This document shows, in pieces, positions 1-13,604 of a DNA stretch of 64,000 nt (position 1 is the first letter of the stretch; each line of letters starts with the position of its first letter). Source of the DNA: Aradus depressus (taxonomy: Eukaryota; Arthropoda; Insecta; Hemiptera; Aradidae); contig OY759219.1 of NCBI GenBank assembly GCA_963662175.1, forward strand, positions 43,888,675 through 43,952,674, in the 5' to 3' direction. Below the pieces are notes generated by a model. It saw only the letters and a program-made list of their open reading frames with translations. It was not told the origin of the DNA and searched no databases. A program made the position numbers and the translations under genes.

Positions 1-3000
1 TAACAGCCTACCTATACATTGAACTCTTGGGACCTACTCCTTGATAAGGACTCTTGGAGCATTGCTCCTCTCTCCAGCCTCACTACCACTCCGCAAGCCC
101 TGTAACAGCCCACCTCTACATTCCATTCGTGGGACCTACTCCTCAGTAAGGACTCTTGGAGCATTGCTCTTCTCTCCACCCTCACTACGTCAGCAAGCCC
201 TGTACGAGCCCATCTCTACATTACATACTTCGGACGTACTCCTCAGTAAGAACTCTTGGAGCATTGTTCTATTCTCCATTTCCACTAACAGCCAGCAAGC
301 CCTTTAACAGCCCACCTTTACATTACATTCTTCGGACGTACTCTTATGTAAGAACTCTTGGGGCATTGTTCCATTCTCCAGCCTCACTAACTCTCGTCAA
401 GTCCTGTAACAGCCCACCTCTAAATTCCATTCTTGGGACCTACTCCTCAGTAGGGACCCTTGGAGCATGGCTCCTCTCTCCAGCTTTACTGACAGTCAGC
501 AAACCCTAAAACAGCCCACCTCTACATTACATTCTTCGGACGTACTCCTCAGTAAGGACCCTTGGAGCATTGCTCCTCTCTCCAGCCTCACTAACAGCCA
601 GCAAGCCCTGTAACAGATCACCTCAACATTACATTCTTGGGTCCTACTCCTCAATAAGGACTCTTGGAGCAAGGTTCCATTCTCCAGCCTCACTAACAGT
701 CAGCAAGCCCTGTAACAGCCCACCTCTACATTACATTCTTGGGACGTACTCTTCAGTAAAGACCCTTCGAGCATTGCTCCTCTCTCCAGCCTCACAACCA
801 GTCAGCAAGCCCTGTAACAGCCCACCTTCGAACATTGCTCCTCTCTCCAGCCTCACAACCAGTCAGCAAGCCATGTAACAGCCCACCTCTACATTCCATT
901 CGTGGGACCTACTCCTCAGTAAGGACTCTTAGAGCATTGCTCCTCTCTCCAGCCTAACTAATAGTCAGCAAGCCCTGTAACAGCCCACCTCTACATTACA
1001 TTCTTAGGACCTACTTCTCAATAAGGACTCTTGGAGCATCGTTCCATTCTCCAGCCTCACTAACAGTCAGCAAGCCCTGTAACAGCCCACCTGTACATTA
1101 CATTCTTCGGACCTACTCCTCAATAAGGACCCTTGGAGTATTGTTCCTCTCTCCAGCATCATTTACAGTTAGCAAGCCTTGTAACCGGTTACCTATACAT
1201 TACATTCTTCGGACGTACTCCTCAGTAAGGGCTCTTGGAGCATTGTTCCATCCTCCAGCCTCACTTACAATCAGCAAGCCCTGTAACAGCCCACCTCTAC
1301 ATTACATTCTTGGGACCTACTCCTCAGTAAAGACTCTTGGAGAATTGCTTCTCTCTCCAGCCTCACTATCAGTCAGCAAGCCCTGCAGCAGCCCACCTTT
1401 ACATTACCTTCTTCGGACGTCATCCTCAGTAAAGACCCTTGGAGCATTGCTCCTCTCTCCAGCCTAACTAATATTCAGCAAGCCCTGTAACAGCCCACCC
1501 CTACATTACATTCTTCGGACCTACTCCTCAGTAAGGATTCTGGGAGCATTGCTCTCCTCTCCAGCCTAACTAATAGCCAGGAAGCCCTAAAACAGCCCAC
1601 CTCTACATTACATTCTTGGGACCTACTCCTCAGTAAAGGCCCTTGAAGAATTGCTTCTCTCTCCAGCCTCACTATTAGTCCGCAAGCCCTGTAACAGCCC
1701 ACCTTTACAAAACCTTCTTCGGACGTCATCCTCAGTAAAGACCCTTAGAGCATTGCTCCTCTCTCCAGCCTAACTAATAGTCAGCAAGACCTGTAACAGC
1801 CCACCTCTACATTACATTCTTAGGACCTACTTCTCAATAAGGACTTTTGGAGCATTGCTCCTTTTCCCAGCCTCACGACCAGTCAGCAAGCTCTATAACA
1901 GCCCACCTCTTCATGACGTTCTTGGCACGTCCTCCTCAGTAAGGACCCTTGGAGCATTGCTCCTCGCTCCAGCCTCACTACCAGTCAGCAAACCCTGTAA
2001 CAGCCCACCTCTACATTCCAATCTTGGGACCGACTTCTCAATAAGGACTCTTGGAGCATCGTTCCATTCTCCAGCCTCACTAACAGTCAGCAAGCCCTGT
2101 AACAGCCCACCTGTACATTACATTCTTCGGACCTACTCCTCAATAAGGACCCTTGGAGCATTGTTCCATCCTCCAGCCTCACTTACAATCAGCAAGCCCT
2201 GTAACAGCCCACCTCTACATTACATTCTTGGGACCTACTCCTCAGTAAGGAACCTTGGAGCATTGTTCCATTCTCCATTCTCATCATCAGTCAGCAAGCC
2301 CTGTAACAGCCCACCTCTACGTTACATTCTTGTGACCTACTCCTCAGTAAAGACTCTTGGAGAATTGCTTCTCTCTCCAGCCTCACTATCAGTCAGCAAG
2401 CCCTGCAACAGCCCACCTTTACATTACCTTCTTCGGACGTCATCCTCAGTAAAGACCCTTGGAGCATTGCTCCTCTCTCCAGCTTAACTAATAGTCAGCA
2501 AGCCCTGTAACAGCCCACCTCTACATTACATACTTAGGACCTACTCCTCAATAAGGACTCTTGGAGCATTGCTCCTTTTTCCAGCCTCACGACCAGTCAG
2601 CAAGCCCTATAACAGCCCACCTCTACATTACATTCTTGGCACGTCCTCCTCAGTAAGGACCCTTGGAGCATCGTTCCATTCTCCAGCCTCACTAACAGTC
2701 AGCAAGCCCTGTAACAGCCTACCTCTACATTACATTCTTGGGACCTACTCCTCAGTAAGGACTCATGGAGCATTGTTCCATTCTCCAGCCTCACTAACAG
2801 TCAGCAAGCCCTGTAACATCCCACCTCTACATTACATTCTTGGGACCTACTCCTTAATAAGGACTCTTGGAGCATTGTCCCATTCTCCAGCCTCACTATC
2901 AGTCAGCAAGCCCTGTAACAGCCCACCTCTACATTACATTCTTGGGACCTACTCCTCAGTAAAGACGCTTGGAGAATTACTTCTCTCTCCAGCCCCACTA

Positions 3001-6000
3001 TCAGTCAGCAAGCCCTGTAACAGCCCACCTTTACATTACCTTCTTCGGACGTCATCCTCAGTAAAGACCCTTAGAGCATTGCTCCTCTCACCAGCCTAAC
3101 TAATAGTCAGCAAGCCTTGTAACAGCCCACCTCTACATTCTTAGGACCTACTCCTCAATAAGGACTTTTGGAGCATTGGTCCTTTTTCCAGCCTCACGAC
3201 CAGTCAGCAAGCCCTATAGCAGCCCACCTTTACATTACATTCTTGGCACGTCCTCCTCAGTATGGACCTTTGGAGCATTGGTCCTTTTTCCAGCCTCACG
3301 ACCAGTCAGCAAGCCCTATAACAGCCCACCTTTACATTACATTCTTGGCACGTCCTCCTCAGTAAGGACCTTTGGAGCATTGCTCCTCTCTCCAGCCTCA
3401 CAACCAGTCAGCAAGCCCTGTAACAGCCCACCTCCACATTACATTCTTGGGACGTACTCCTCAGTAAAGACCCTTCGAGCATTGCTCCTCTCTCCAGTCT
3501 CACAACCAGTCAGCAAGCCCTGTAACAGCCCACCTTCACATTACAATCTTGGGACGTACTCCTCAGTAAAGACCCTTCGAGCATTGTTCCATTCTCCAGC
3601 CTCACTAACTCTCGTCAAGTCCTGTAACAGCCCACCTCTAAATTCCATTCTTGGGACCTACTCCTCAGTAGGGACCCTTGGAGCATTGCTCCTCTCTCCA
3701 GCCTCACTAACAGTCAGAAAGCCCTATACAGACCACGTCTACATTACATTCTTCGGACGTATTCCTCAATAAGGACCCTTGGAGCATTGCTTCTCTCTCC
3801 AGCCTCACAACCAGTCAACAAGCCCTGTAACAGCCCACCTTTACATTACATTCTTCGGACGTATTCCACAATGAGTACGCTTGGAGCAATATTCCATTCT
3901 CCATCTTCACTAACAGTCAGCAAGCCTTGTAACAGCCCACTTCTACATTACATTCTTCGGACGTACTCCTCAGTAAAGACCCTTCGAGCATTGCTCCTCT
4001 CTCCAGCCTCACAACAAGTCAGCAAGCCCTGTAACAGCCCACCTCTACATCCCATTCGTGGGACCTACTCCTCAATAAGGACCCTTGGAGCATTGCTCCA
4101 CTCTCCAGCCTCACTTACAGTTAGCAAGCCTTGTAACAGCCTACCTATACATTGAACTCTTGGGACCTACTCCTTGATAAGGACTCTTGGAGCATTGCTC
4201 CTCTCTCCAGCCTCACTACCACTCCGCAAGCCCTGTAACAGCCCACCTCTACATTCCATTCGTGGGACCTACTCCTCAGTAAGGACTCTTGGAGCATTGC
4301 TCCTCTCTCCACCCTCACTACCAGTCAGCAAGCCCTGTACGAGCCCATCTCTACATTACATACTTCGGACGTACTCCTCAGTAAGAACTCTTGGAGCATT
4401 GTTCTATTCTCCATTTTCACTAACAGCCAGCAAGCCCTTTAACAGCCCACCTTTACATTACATTCTTCGGACGTACTCTTATGTAAGAACTCTTGGGGCA
4501 TTGTTCCATTCTCCAGCCTCACTAACTCTCGTCAAGTCCTGTAACAGCCCACCTCTAAATTCCATTCTTGGGACCTACTCCTCAGTAGGGACCCGTGGAG
4601 CATTGCTCCTCTCTCCAGCCTCACTAACAGCCAGCAAGCCCTGTAACAGCCCACCTCTACATTACATTCTTGGGACCTACTCCTCAATAAGGACTCTTGG
4701 AGCAAGGTTCCATTCTCCAGCCTCACTACCAGTCAGCAAGCCCTGTAACAGCCCACCTCTACATTACATTCTTGGGACGTACTCTTCAGTAAAGACCCTT
4801 CGAGCATTGCTCCTCTCTCCACCCTCACTACAAGTCAGCAAGTCCTGTAACAGCCCACCTTCGAACATTGCTCCTCTCTCCAGCCTCACAACACGTCAGC
4901 AAGCCCTGTAACAGACCACCACTACATTCCATTCGTGGGACCTACTTCTCAATAAGGACCCTTGGAGCATTTCTCCACTCTCCAGCCTCACTTACAGTTA
5001 ACAAGCCTTGTAACAGCCGACCTATACATTGAATTCTTGGGACCTACTCCTTGATAAGGAATCTTGCAGCATTGCTCCTCTCTCCAGCCTCACTACCACT
5101 CCGCAAACCCTGTAACAGCCCACCTCTACATTCCATTCGTGGGACCTACTCTTCAGAAAGGACTCTTGGAGCATTGCTCCTCTCTCCACCCTCACTACCA
5201 GTCAGCAAGCCCTGTACGAGCCCATCTCTACATTACATACTTCGGACGTACTCCTCAGTAAGGGCTCTTGGAGCATTGTTCCATTCTCCATTTTCACTAA
5301 CAGCCAGCAAGCCCTGTAACAGCCCACCTCTACATTACATTCTTGGGACCTACTCCTCAGTAAGGAACCTTGGAGCATTGTTCCATTCTCCATTCTCATC
5401 ATCAGTCAGCAAGCCCTGTAACAGCTCACCTCTACATTACATTCTTGTGAACTACTCCTCAGTAAAGACTCTTGGAGAATTGCTTCTCTCTCCAGCCTCA
5501 CTATCAGTCAGCAAGCCCTGCAACAGCCCACCTTTACATTACCTTCTTCGGACGTCATCCTCAGTAAAGACCCTTGGAGCATTGCTCCTCTCTCCAGCCT
5601 CACTAACAGTCAGAAAGCCCTATACAGACCACGTCTAAATTACATTCTTCGGACGTATTCCTCAATAAGGACCCTTGGAGCATTGCTTCTCTCTCCAGCC
5701 TCACAACCAGTCAACAAGCCCTGTAACAGCCCACCTCTACATTACATTCTTCGGACGTATTCCACAATGAGTACGCTTGGAGCAATATTCCATTCTCCAT
5801 CTTCACTAACAGTCAGCAAGCCTTGTAACAGCCCACTTCTACATTACATTCTTCGGACGTACTCCTCAGTAAAGACCCTTCGAGCATTGCTCCTCTCTCC
5901 AGCCTCACAACCAGTCAGCAAGCCCTGTAACAGCCCACCTCTACATCCCATTCGTGGGACCTACTCCTCAATAAGGACCCTTGGAGCATTGCTCCACTCT

Positions 6001-9000
6001 CCAGCCTCACTTACAGTTAGCAAGCCTTGTAACAGCCTACCTATACATTGAACTCTTGGGACCTACTCCTTGATAAGGACTCTTGGAGCATTGCTCCTCT
6101 CTCCACCCTCACTACCAGTCAGCAAGCCCTGTACGAGCCCATCTCTACATTACATACTTCGGACGTACTCCTCAGTAAGAACTCTTGGAGCATTGTTCTA
6201 TTCTCCATTTTCACTAACAGCCAGCAAGCCCTTTAACAGCCCACCTTTACATTACATTCTTCGGACGTACTCTTATGTAAGAACTCTTGGGGCATTGTTC
6301 CATTCTCCAGCCTCACTAACTCTCGTCAAGTCCTGTAACAGCCCACCTCTAAATTCCATTCTTGGGACCTACTCCTCAGTAGGGACCCTTGGAGCATTGC
6401 TCCTCTCTCCAGCCTCACTAACAGCCAGCAAGCCCTGTAACAGCCCACCTCTACATTACATTCTTGGGACCTACTCCTCAATAAGGAATCTTGGAGCAAG
6501 GTTCCATTCTCCAGCCTCACTACCAGTCAGCAAGCCCTGTAACAGCCCACCTCTACATTACATTCTTGGGACGTACTCTTCAGTAAAGACCCTTCGAGCA
6601 TTGCTCCTCTCTCCACCCTCACTACAAGTCAGCAAGTCCTGTAACAGCCCACCTTCGAACATTGCTCCTCTCTCCAGCCTCACAACACGTCAGCAAGCCC
6701 TGTAACAGACCACCACTACATTCCATTCGTGGGACCTACTTCTCAATAAGGACCCTTGGAGCATTTCTCCACTCTCCAGCCTCACTTACAGTTAACAAGC
6801 CTTGTAACAGCCTACCTATACATTGAATTCTTGGGACCTACTCCTTGATAAGGAATCTTGCAGCATTGCTCCTCTCTCCAGCCTCACTACCACTCCGCAA
6901 ACCCTGTAACAGCCCACCTCTACATTCCATTCGTGGGACCTACTCTTCAGTAAGGACTCTTGGAGCATTGCTCCTCTCTCCACCCTCACTACCAGTCAGC
7001 AAGCCCTGTACGAGCCCATCTCTACATTACATACTTCGGACGTACTCCTCAGTAAGGGCTCTTGGAGCATTGTTCCATTCTCCATTTTCACTAACAGCCA
7101 GCAAGCCCTGTAACAGCCCACCTCTACATTACATTCTTGGGACCTACTCCTCAGTAAGGAACCTTGGAGCATTGTTCCATTCTCCATTCTCATCATCAGT
7201 CAGCAAGCCCTGTAACAGCTCACCTCTACATTACATTCTTGTGAACTACTCCTCAGTAAAGACTCTTGGAGAATTGCTTCTCTCTCCAGCCTCACTATCA
7301 GTCAGCAAGCCCTGCAACAGCCCACCTTTACATTACCTTCTTCGGACGTCATCCTCAGTAAAGACCCTTGGAGCATTGCTCCTCTCTCCAGCTTAACTAA
7401 TAGTCAGCAAGCCCTGTAACAGCCCACCTCTACATTACATACTTAGGACCTACTCCTCAATAAGGACTCTTGGAGCATTGCTCCTTTTCCCAGCCTCACG
7501 ACCAGTCAGCAAGCCCTATAACAGCCCACCTCTACATTACATTCTTGGCACGTCCTCCTCAGTAAGGACCCTTGGAACATCGTTCCATTCTCCAGCCTCA
7601 CTAACAGTCAGCAAGCCCTGTAACAGCCTACCTCTACATTACATTCTTGGGACCTACTCCTCAGTAAGGACTCATGGAGCATTGTTCCATTCTCCAGCCT
7701 CACTAACAGTCAGCAAGCCCTGTAACAGCCCACCTCTACATTACATTCTTGGGACCTACTCCTTAATAAGGACTCTTGGAGCATTGTCCCATTCTCCAGC
7801 CTCACTTATAGTAAGCAAGCCCTGTAACAGCCCATCTCTACATTACATTCTTCGGACGTCATCCTCAGTAAAGACCCTTAGAGCATTGCTCCTCTCACCA
7901 GCCTAACTAATAGTCAGCAAGCCCTGTAACAGCCTACCTATACATTAAATTCTTGGGACCTACTCCTCAGTAGGGACCCTTGGAGCATTGCTGCTCTCTC
8001 CAGCCTCACTAACAGTCAGAAAGCCCTATACAGACCACGTCTACATTACATTCTTCGGACGTATTCCTCAATAAGGACCCTTGGAGCATTGCTTCTCTCT
8101 CCAGCCTCACAACCTGTCAGCAAGCCCTGTAACAGCCCACCTCTACATTCCATTCTTGGGACCTACTCCTCAATAAGGACCCTTGGAGCATTGCTCCACT
8201 CTCCAGCCTCACTACCACTCAGCAAGTCCTGTAACTGTCCACCTCTACATTACATTCTTCGGACGTATTCCACAATGAGTACGCTTGGAGCAATATTCCA
8301 TTCTCCAGCCTCACTTATAGTAAGCAAGCCCTGTAACAGCCCATCTCTACATTACATTCTTCGGACGTCATCCTCAGTAAAGACCCTTAGAGCATTGCTC
8401 CTCTCACCAGCCTAACTAATAGTCAGCAAGCCCTGTAACAGCCCACCTCTACATTCCATTCGTGGGACCTACTCTTCAGTAAGGACTCTTGGAGCATTGC
8501 TCCTCTCTCCACCCTCACTACCAGTCAGCAAGCCCTGTACGAGCCCATCTCTACATTACATTCTTCGGACGTAGTCCTCATTAAGGACCCTTGGAGCATT
8601 GCTTCTCTCTCCAGCCTCACTACCAGTCAGCAAGCCCCGTAACAGCCCATCTCTACATTACATTCTTGGGACGTACTCCTCAGTAAAGACCCTTCGAGCA
8701 TTGCTCCTCTCTCCAGCCTCACAACCAGTCAGCAAGCCCTGTAACAGCCCACCTCTACATCCCATTCGTGGGACCTACTCCTCAATAAGGACCCTTGGAA
8801 CATTGCTCCACTCTCCAGCCTCACTTACAGTTAGCAAGCCTTGTAACAGCCTACCAATACATTGAATTCTTGGGACCTACTCCTTGATAAGGACTCTTGG
8901 AGCATTGCTCCTCTCTCCAGCCTCACTACCACTCCGCAAGCCCTGTAACAGCCCACCTCTACATTCCATTCGTGGGACCTACTCCTCAGTAAGAACTCTT

Positions 9001-12000
9001 GGAGCATTGTTCTATTCTCCATTTTCACTAACAGCCAGCAAGCCCTTTAACAGCCCACCTTTACATTACATTCTTCGGACGTACTCTTATGTAAGAACTC
9101 TTGGGGCATTGTTCCATTCTCCAGCCTCACTAACTCTCGTCAAGTCCTGTAACAGCCCACCTCTAAATTCCATTCTTGGGACCTACTCTTCAGTAGGGAC
9201 CCTTGGAGCATTGCTCCTCTCTGCAGCTTTACTGACAGTCAGCAAACCCTAAAACAGCCCACCTCTACATTACATTCTTCGGACGTACTCCTCGTAAGGA
9301 CCCTTGGAGCATTGCTCCTCTCTCCAGCCTCACTAACAGCCAGCAAGCCCTGTAACAGCCCACCTCAACATTACATTCTTGGGTCCTACTCCTCAATAAG
9401 GACTCTTGGAGCAAGGTTCCATTTTCCAGCCTCACTAACAGTCAGCAAGCCCTGTAACAGCCCACCTCTACATTACATTCTTGGGACGTACTCTTCAGTA
9501 AAGACCCTTCGAGCATTGCTCCTCTCTCCACCCTCACTACCAGTCAGCAAGTCCTGTAACAGCCCACCTTCGAACATTGCTCCTCTCTCCAGCCTCACAA
9601 CCAGTCAGCAAGCCCTGTAACAGCCCACCACTACATTCCATTCGTGGGACCTACTCCTCAATACGGACCCTTGGAGCATTGCTCCACTCTCCAGCCTCAC
9701 TTACAGTTAGCAAGCCTTGTAACAGCCTACCTATACATTGAATTCTTGGGACCTACTCCTTGATAAGGACTCTTGGAGCATTGCTCCTCTCTCCACCCTC
9801 ACTACCAGTCAGCAAGCCCTGTACGAGCCCATCTCTACATTACATACTTCGGACGTACTCCTCAGTAAGGGCTCTTGGAGCATTGTTCCATTCTCCATTT
9901 GCACTAACAGCCAGCAAGCCCTGTAACAGCCCACCTTTACATTACATTCTTCGGACGTACTCCTCAGTAAGGACTCTTGGGGCATTGTTCCAATCTCCAG
10001 CCTCACTAACTCTCGTCAAGTCCTGTAACAGCCCACCTCTAAATTCTATTCTTGGGACCTACTCCTCAGTAGGGACCCTTGGAGCATTGCTCCTCTCTCC
10101 AGCCTCACTAACAGCCAGCAAGCCCTGTAACAGCCCACCTCTACATTACATTCTTGGGACCTACTCCTCAATAAGGATTCTTGGAGCAAGGTTCCATTCT
10201 CCAGCCTCACTACCAGTCAGCAAGCCCTGTAACAGCCTACCTCTACATTACATTCTTGGGACGTACTCCTCAGTAAAGAACCTTCGAGCATTGCTCCTCT
10301 CACCACCCTCACTACCACTCAGCAAGTCCTGTAACAGCCCACCTTCGAGCATTGCTCCTCTCTCCAGCCTCACAACCAGTCAGCAAGCCCTGTAACAGCC
10401 CACCTCTACATTCCATTCGTGGGACCTACTCCTCAATAAGGACCCTTGGAGCATTGCTCCACTCTCCAGCCTCACTTACAGTTAGCAAGCCTTGTAACAG
10501 CCTACCTATACATTAAATTCTTGGGACCTACTCCTTGATAAGGACTCTTGGAGCATTGCTCCTCTCTCCAGCCTAACTATCACTCAGCAAGTCCTGTAAC
10601 TGTCCACCTCTACATTACATTCTACGGACGTATTCCACAATGAGTACTCTTGGAGCAATGTTCCATTCTCCATCTTCACTAACAGTCAGCTAGCCCTGTA
10701 ACAGCCCACTTCTACATTACATTCTTCGGACGTACTCCTCAGTAAGTATTCTTGGAACATTGTTCCATTCTTCAGCCTCACTAATAGTCAGCAAGCCCTA
10801 AACAGCCCACCTCTACATTACATTCTTGGGACCTACTTCTCAATAAAGACTCTTGGAGTAATGTTCCATTCTCCAGCCTCACAACCAGTCAGCTAGCCCT
10901 GTAACAGCCCACCTCTACATTACATTCTTCGGACGTATTCCTCATTAAGGACCCTTGGAGCATTGCTTCTCTCTCCAGCCTCACTACCAGTCAGCAAACC
11001 CTGTAACAGCCCACCTGTACATTACATTCTTGGGACGTACTCCTCAGTAAAGACCCTTCGAGCATTGCTCCTCTCTCCACCCTCACTACCAGTCAGCAAG
11101 TCCTGTAACAGCCCACCTTCGAGCATTGTTCCATTCTTCAGCCTCACTAACAGTCAGCAAGCCCTGAAAAGCCCACCTCTACATTACATTCTTGGGACGT
11201 ACTCCTCAGTAAAGACCCTTGTAGCATTGCTCCTCTCTCCAGCCTCACTACCAGTCAGCAAGCTCTGAAACAGCCCACCTCTACATTACATTCTTCGGAC
11301 GTACGCCTCAGTAAGGACACTTGGAGCATTGTTCCATTCTCCATCTTCACTAACAGACAGCAAGCCCTAAACAGCCCACCTCTACATTACATTCTTGGGA
11401 CCTACTTCTCAATAAGGACCCTTGGAGCAATGTTCCATTCTCCAGCCTCACAACCAGTCAGCAAGCCCTGTAACAGCCCACCTCTACATTACATTCTTCG
11501 GACGTATTCCTCATTAAGGACCCTTGAAGCATTGCTTCTCTCTCCAGCCTCACTACCAGTCAGCAAGCCTTGTAACAGCCCACCTCTACATTACATTCTT
11601 GGGACGTACTCCTCAGTAAAGACCCTTGAAGCATTGCTTCTCTCTCCAGCCTCACTACCAGTCAGCAAGCCTTGTAACAGCCCACCTCTACATTACATTC
11701 TTGGGACGTACTCCTCAGTAAAGACCCTTCGAGCATTGCTCCACTCTCCAGCCTCACTTACAGTTAGCAAGCCTTGTAACAGCCTACCTATACATTGAAT
11801 TCTTGGGACCTACTCCTTGATAAGGACTCTTGGAGCATTGCTCCTCTCTCCAGCCTCACTACCACTCCGCAAGCCCTGTAACAGCCCACCTCTACATTCC
11901 ATTCGTGGGACCTACTCCTCAGTAAGGACTCTTGGAGCATTGCTCCTCTCTCCACCCTCACTACCAGCCAGCAAGCCCTGTAACAGCCCACCTCTACATT

Positions 12001-12613
12001 ACATTCTTCGGACGTATTCCTCATTAAGGACCCTTGGAGCATTGCTTCTCTCTCCAGCCTCACTACCAGTCAGCAAGCCCTGTAACAGCCCACCTCTACA
12101 TTACATTCTTGGGACGTACTCCTCAGTAAAGACCCTTCGAGCATTGCTCCTCTCTCCACCCTCACTACCAGTCAGCAAGTCCTGTAACAGCCCACCTTCG
12201 AGCATTGCTCCTCTCTCCACCCTCACTACCAGTCAGCAAGTCCTGTAACAGCCCACCTTCGAGCATTGCTTCTCTCCAGCCTCACAACCAGTCAGCAAGT
12301 CCTGTAACAGCCCACCTCTACATTACATTCTTGGGACGTACTCCTCAGTAAGGACTTTTGGAGCATTGCTCCTCTCTCCAGCCTCGCTACCAGTCAGCAA
12401 GCCCTGTAACAGCCCACCTCTACATTACATTCTTGGGACGTACTCCTCAGTAAGGACTTTTGGAGCATTGCTCCTCTCTCCAGCCTCACTAACAGTCAGC
12501 AAGCCCTGTAACAGCCCACCTCTACATTACATTCTTGGGACCTACTCCTCAATAAGGACCCTTTTAGCATTGCTCCTCTCTCCAGCCTCACTAACATACA
12601 GCAAACCTTGTAA
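1..12613. repeat. 102-bp satellite array (left edge open)
   Basis: Tandem array of a monomer of about 102 bp. For example, the block gactcttggagcattgctcc recurs at 49 and 151. Roughly 120 monomer equivalents are present and the array starts mid-monomer at base 1. Monomers differ by substitutions and small indels. A recurrent short form lacks about 41 bp (about 61 bp long; near 803-864, 4850, 6650, 9560 and 10340), and its junction always reads from cagcccacct into tcga(a/g)cattgc. Because 102 is divisible by three, open frames of 60-245 codons appear on both strands with a 34-residue period. They are broken by stops and by the 61-bp form, so I treat them as by-products of the period, not genes. 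The array ends at about 12613, where unique AT-rich DNA begins. Confidence 0.95.
3684..7373. repeat. Higher-order tandem duplication inside the satellite (about 1.9 kb units)
   Basis: Two consecutive blocks of the satellite match in monomer order: about 3684-5579 and 5580-7373. Landmark variants (a monomer with cagtcagaaagccctataca, one with cacaatgagtacgcttgg, one with actctcgtcaagtcctg) recur at an offset of 1896 bp, falling to 1794 bp after one monomer is missing from the second block. Parts of the same variant series also appear near 1-500 and 8840-9700. This shows that blocks of about 18 monomers have been copied as units. Block limits are approximate because they lie inside the repeat. 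Confidence 0.8.
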
Positions 12614-12774
12614 CTTTGTATAAATTTATTTTTCAGAAAGATATCGATATGTATGCTAATATTTTTTGTTGTATGGAGGCGGATTCAGGTAATCTTTTCA
12701 TTAATAATTTTAGATAGGAAGAAATATTACAGTGATTTCAATGTGAATAACAGTGCATTTTACTAAGCACCTCA
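12614..12774. other. AT-rich stretch between satellite edge and Gypsy remnant
   Basis: AT-rich DNA of about 160 bp joining the last satellite monomer to the decayed Gypsy pol sequence. I see no coding potential and no clear LTR end. The same stretch recurs at 17588-17748. Confidence 0.6.
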
Positions 12775-13604
12775 TGAACGGGGTTATTATCGCTGTTGTT
12801 TTCTGCAATTGAGATTTGAAAATATGCCTTGGATAGGTCGAGTTTAGAAGATATTTTGGCACCTTTGAGAACATGGTGAAAATCTTCGATTCTAAGGATA
12901 TCTATCCGGCATTGTAAGGTCGTTTAAACGTCTGTAATCTCCTCAAGGTCTTGATGATCTGGTGGCTAGCCCAAAGAGATTTTGAAAGTCGTATAATATT
13001 ATTATCGAGCATAAATTTAAATTCTTCTTTAGCTAGTTTGAGTTTCACAGAGTCCAGTCGTGGTGGTCTAAAAAATACTGGACCGCCTGTGGTCTCAATA
13101 ACATGTGCGACGTCATGTTTAACGTTAGAAGGTGTGACATTTGGTATTGTTAGATTAGGATATACGGCAAGTAGATGTTGGAACTTGGAGGATTCGTTTA
13201 CCACATTAAATAAATCTCCTTCTGAAATGGATGCCACTTCGTCACTAACGGTCAGCTGTGTCCTACCATCAATTTAACATTTTCATTCAATGTCTATTAG
13301 AAGGTTGAATAAACCCGAAATTTCTTGATTTGTTTTAGTAACTGAATGGCCATTGAAATTGTCGCAGTCCCAAATCAACATCTAATATTTGCTACCAAAA
13401 TTAGCAGAATCTCAGTATTATACCAGCATAAAGTTTATAATCTTGATTTGGTTTCGATTGTTTTGTGGGGGGTAGTAATGATACCTCTGCGCCACTGTCA
13501 GCTAAAAATAGCAAACAGGTTTTTTCATCTGAAACAAATAAATGGCATTTGTGAAATTCATCAGGAACTGAAGCTGCCGTTATAGTCCAAGCACCCTGGC
13601 ACAA
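12775..13604 (-). pseudogene. Ty3/Gypsy pol remnant: protease and N-terminal reverse transcriptase
   Basis: On the minus strand, 13604-13401 encodes a retropepsin-like segment with the active-site triad in context (LADSGAEVSLLPP). Next, 13237-12902 encodes the start of a Ty3/Gypsy reverse transcriptase, with a proline-rich lead-in (GGPVFFRPPRL) and AKEEFKFMLDNNIIR. Shifting frame downstream recovers GDYRRLND and then, in a third frame, LDLSKAYFQI, which carries the first catalytic aspartate of the polymerase, before homology ends near 12775 at an ITPF-like block. At least two frameshifts and several stops break it. The catalytic YxDD block, RNase H and integrase are absent. It is a dead fragment joined to the satellite edge. 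Confidence 0.85.

Noticed and set aside
41..12623. Dozens of proline/serine-rich open frames in the satellite, up to 245 codons, as a repetitive protein family
   Set aside because: They follow from the 102-bp period. Frames are broken by stops and by 61-bp monomers, exist on both strands, and lack signal, splice or promoter evidence.
12951..13277. 108-codon plus-strand frame opposite the Gypsy RT
   Set aside because: Antisense shadow. The minus strand carries the recognisable RT motifs.
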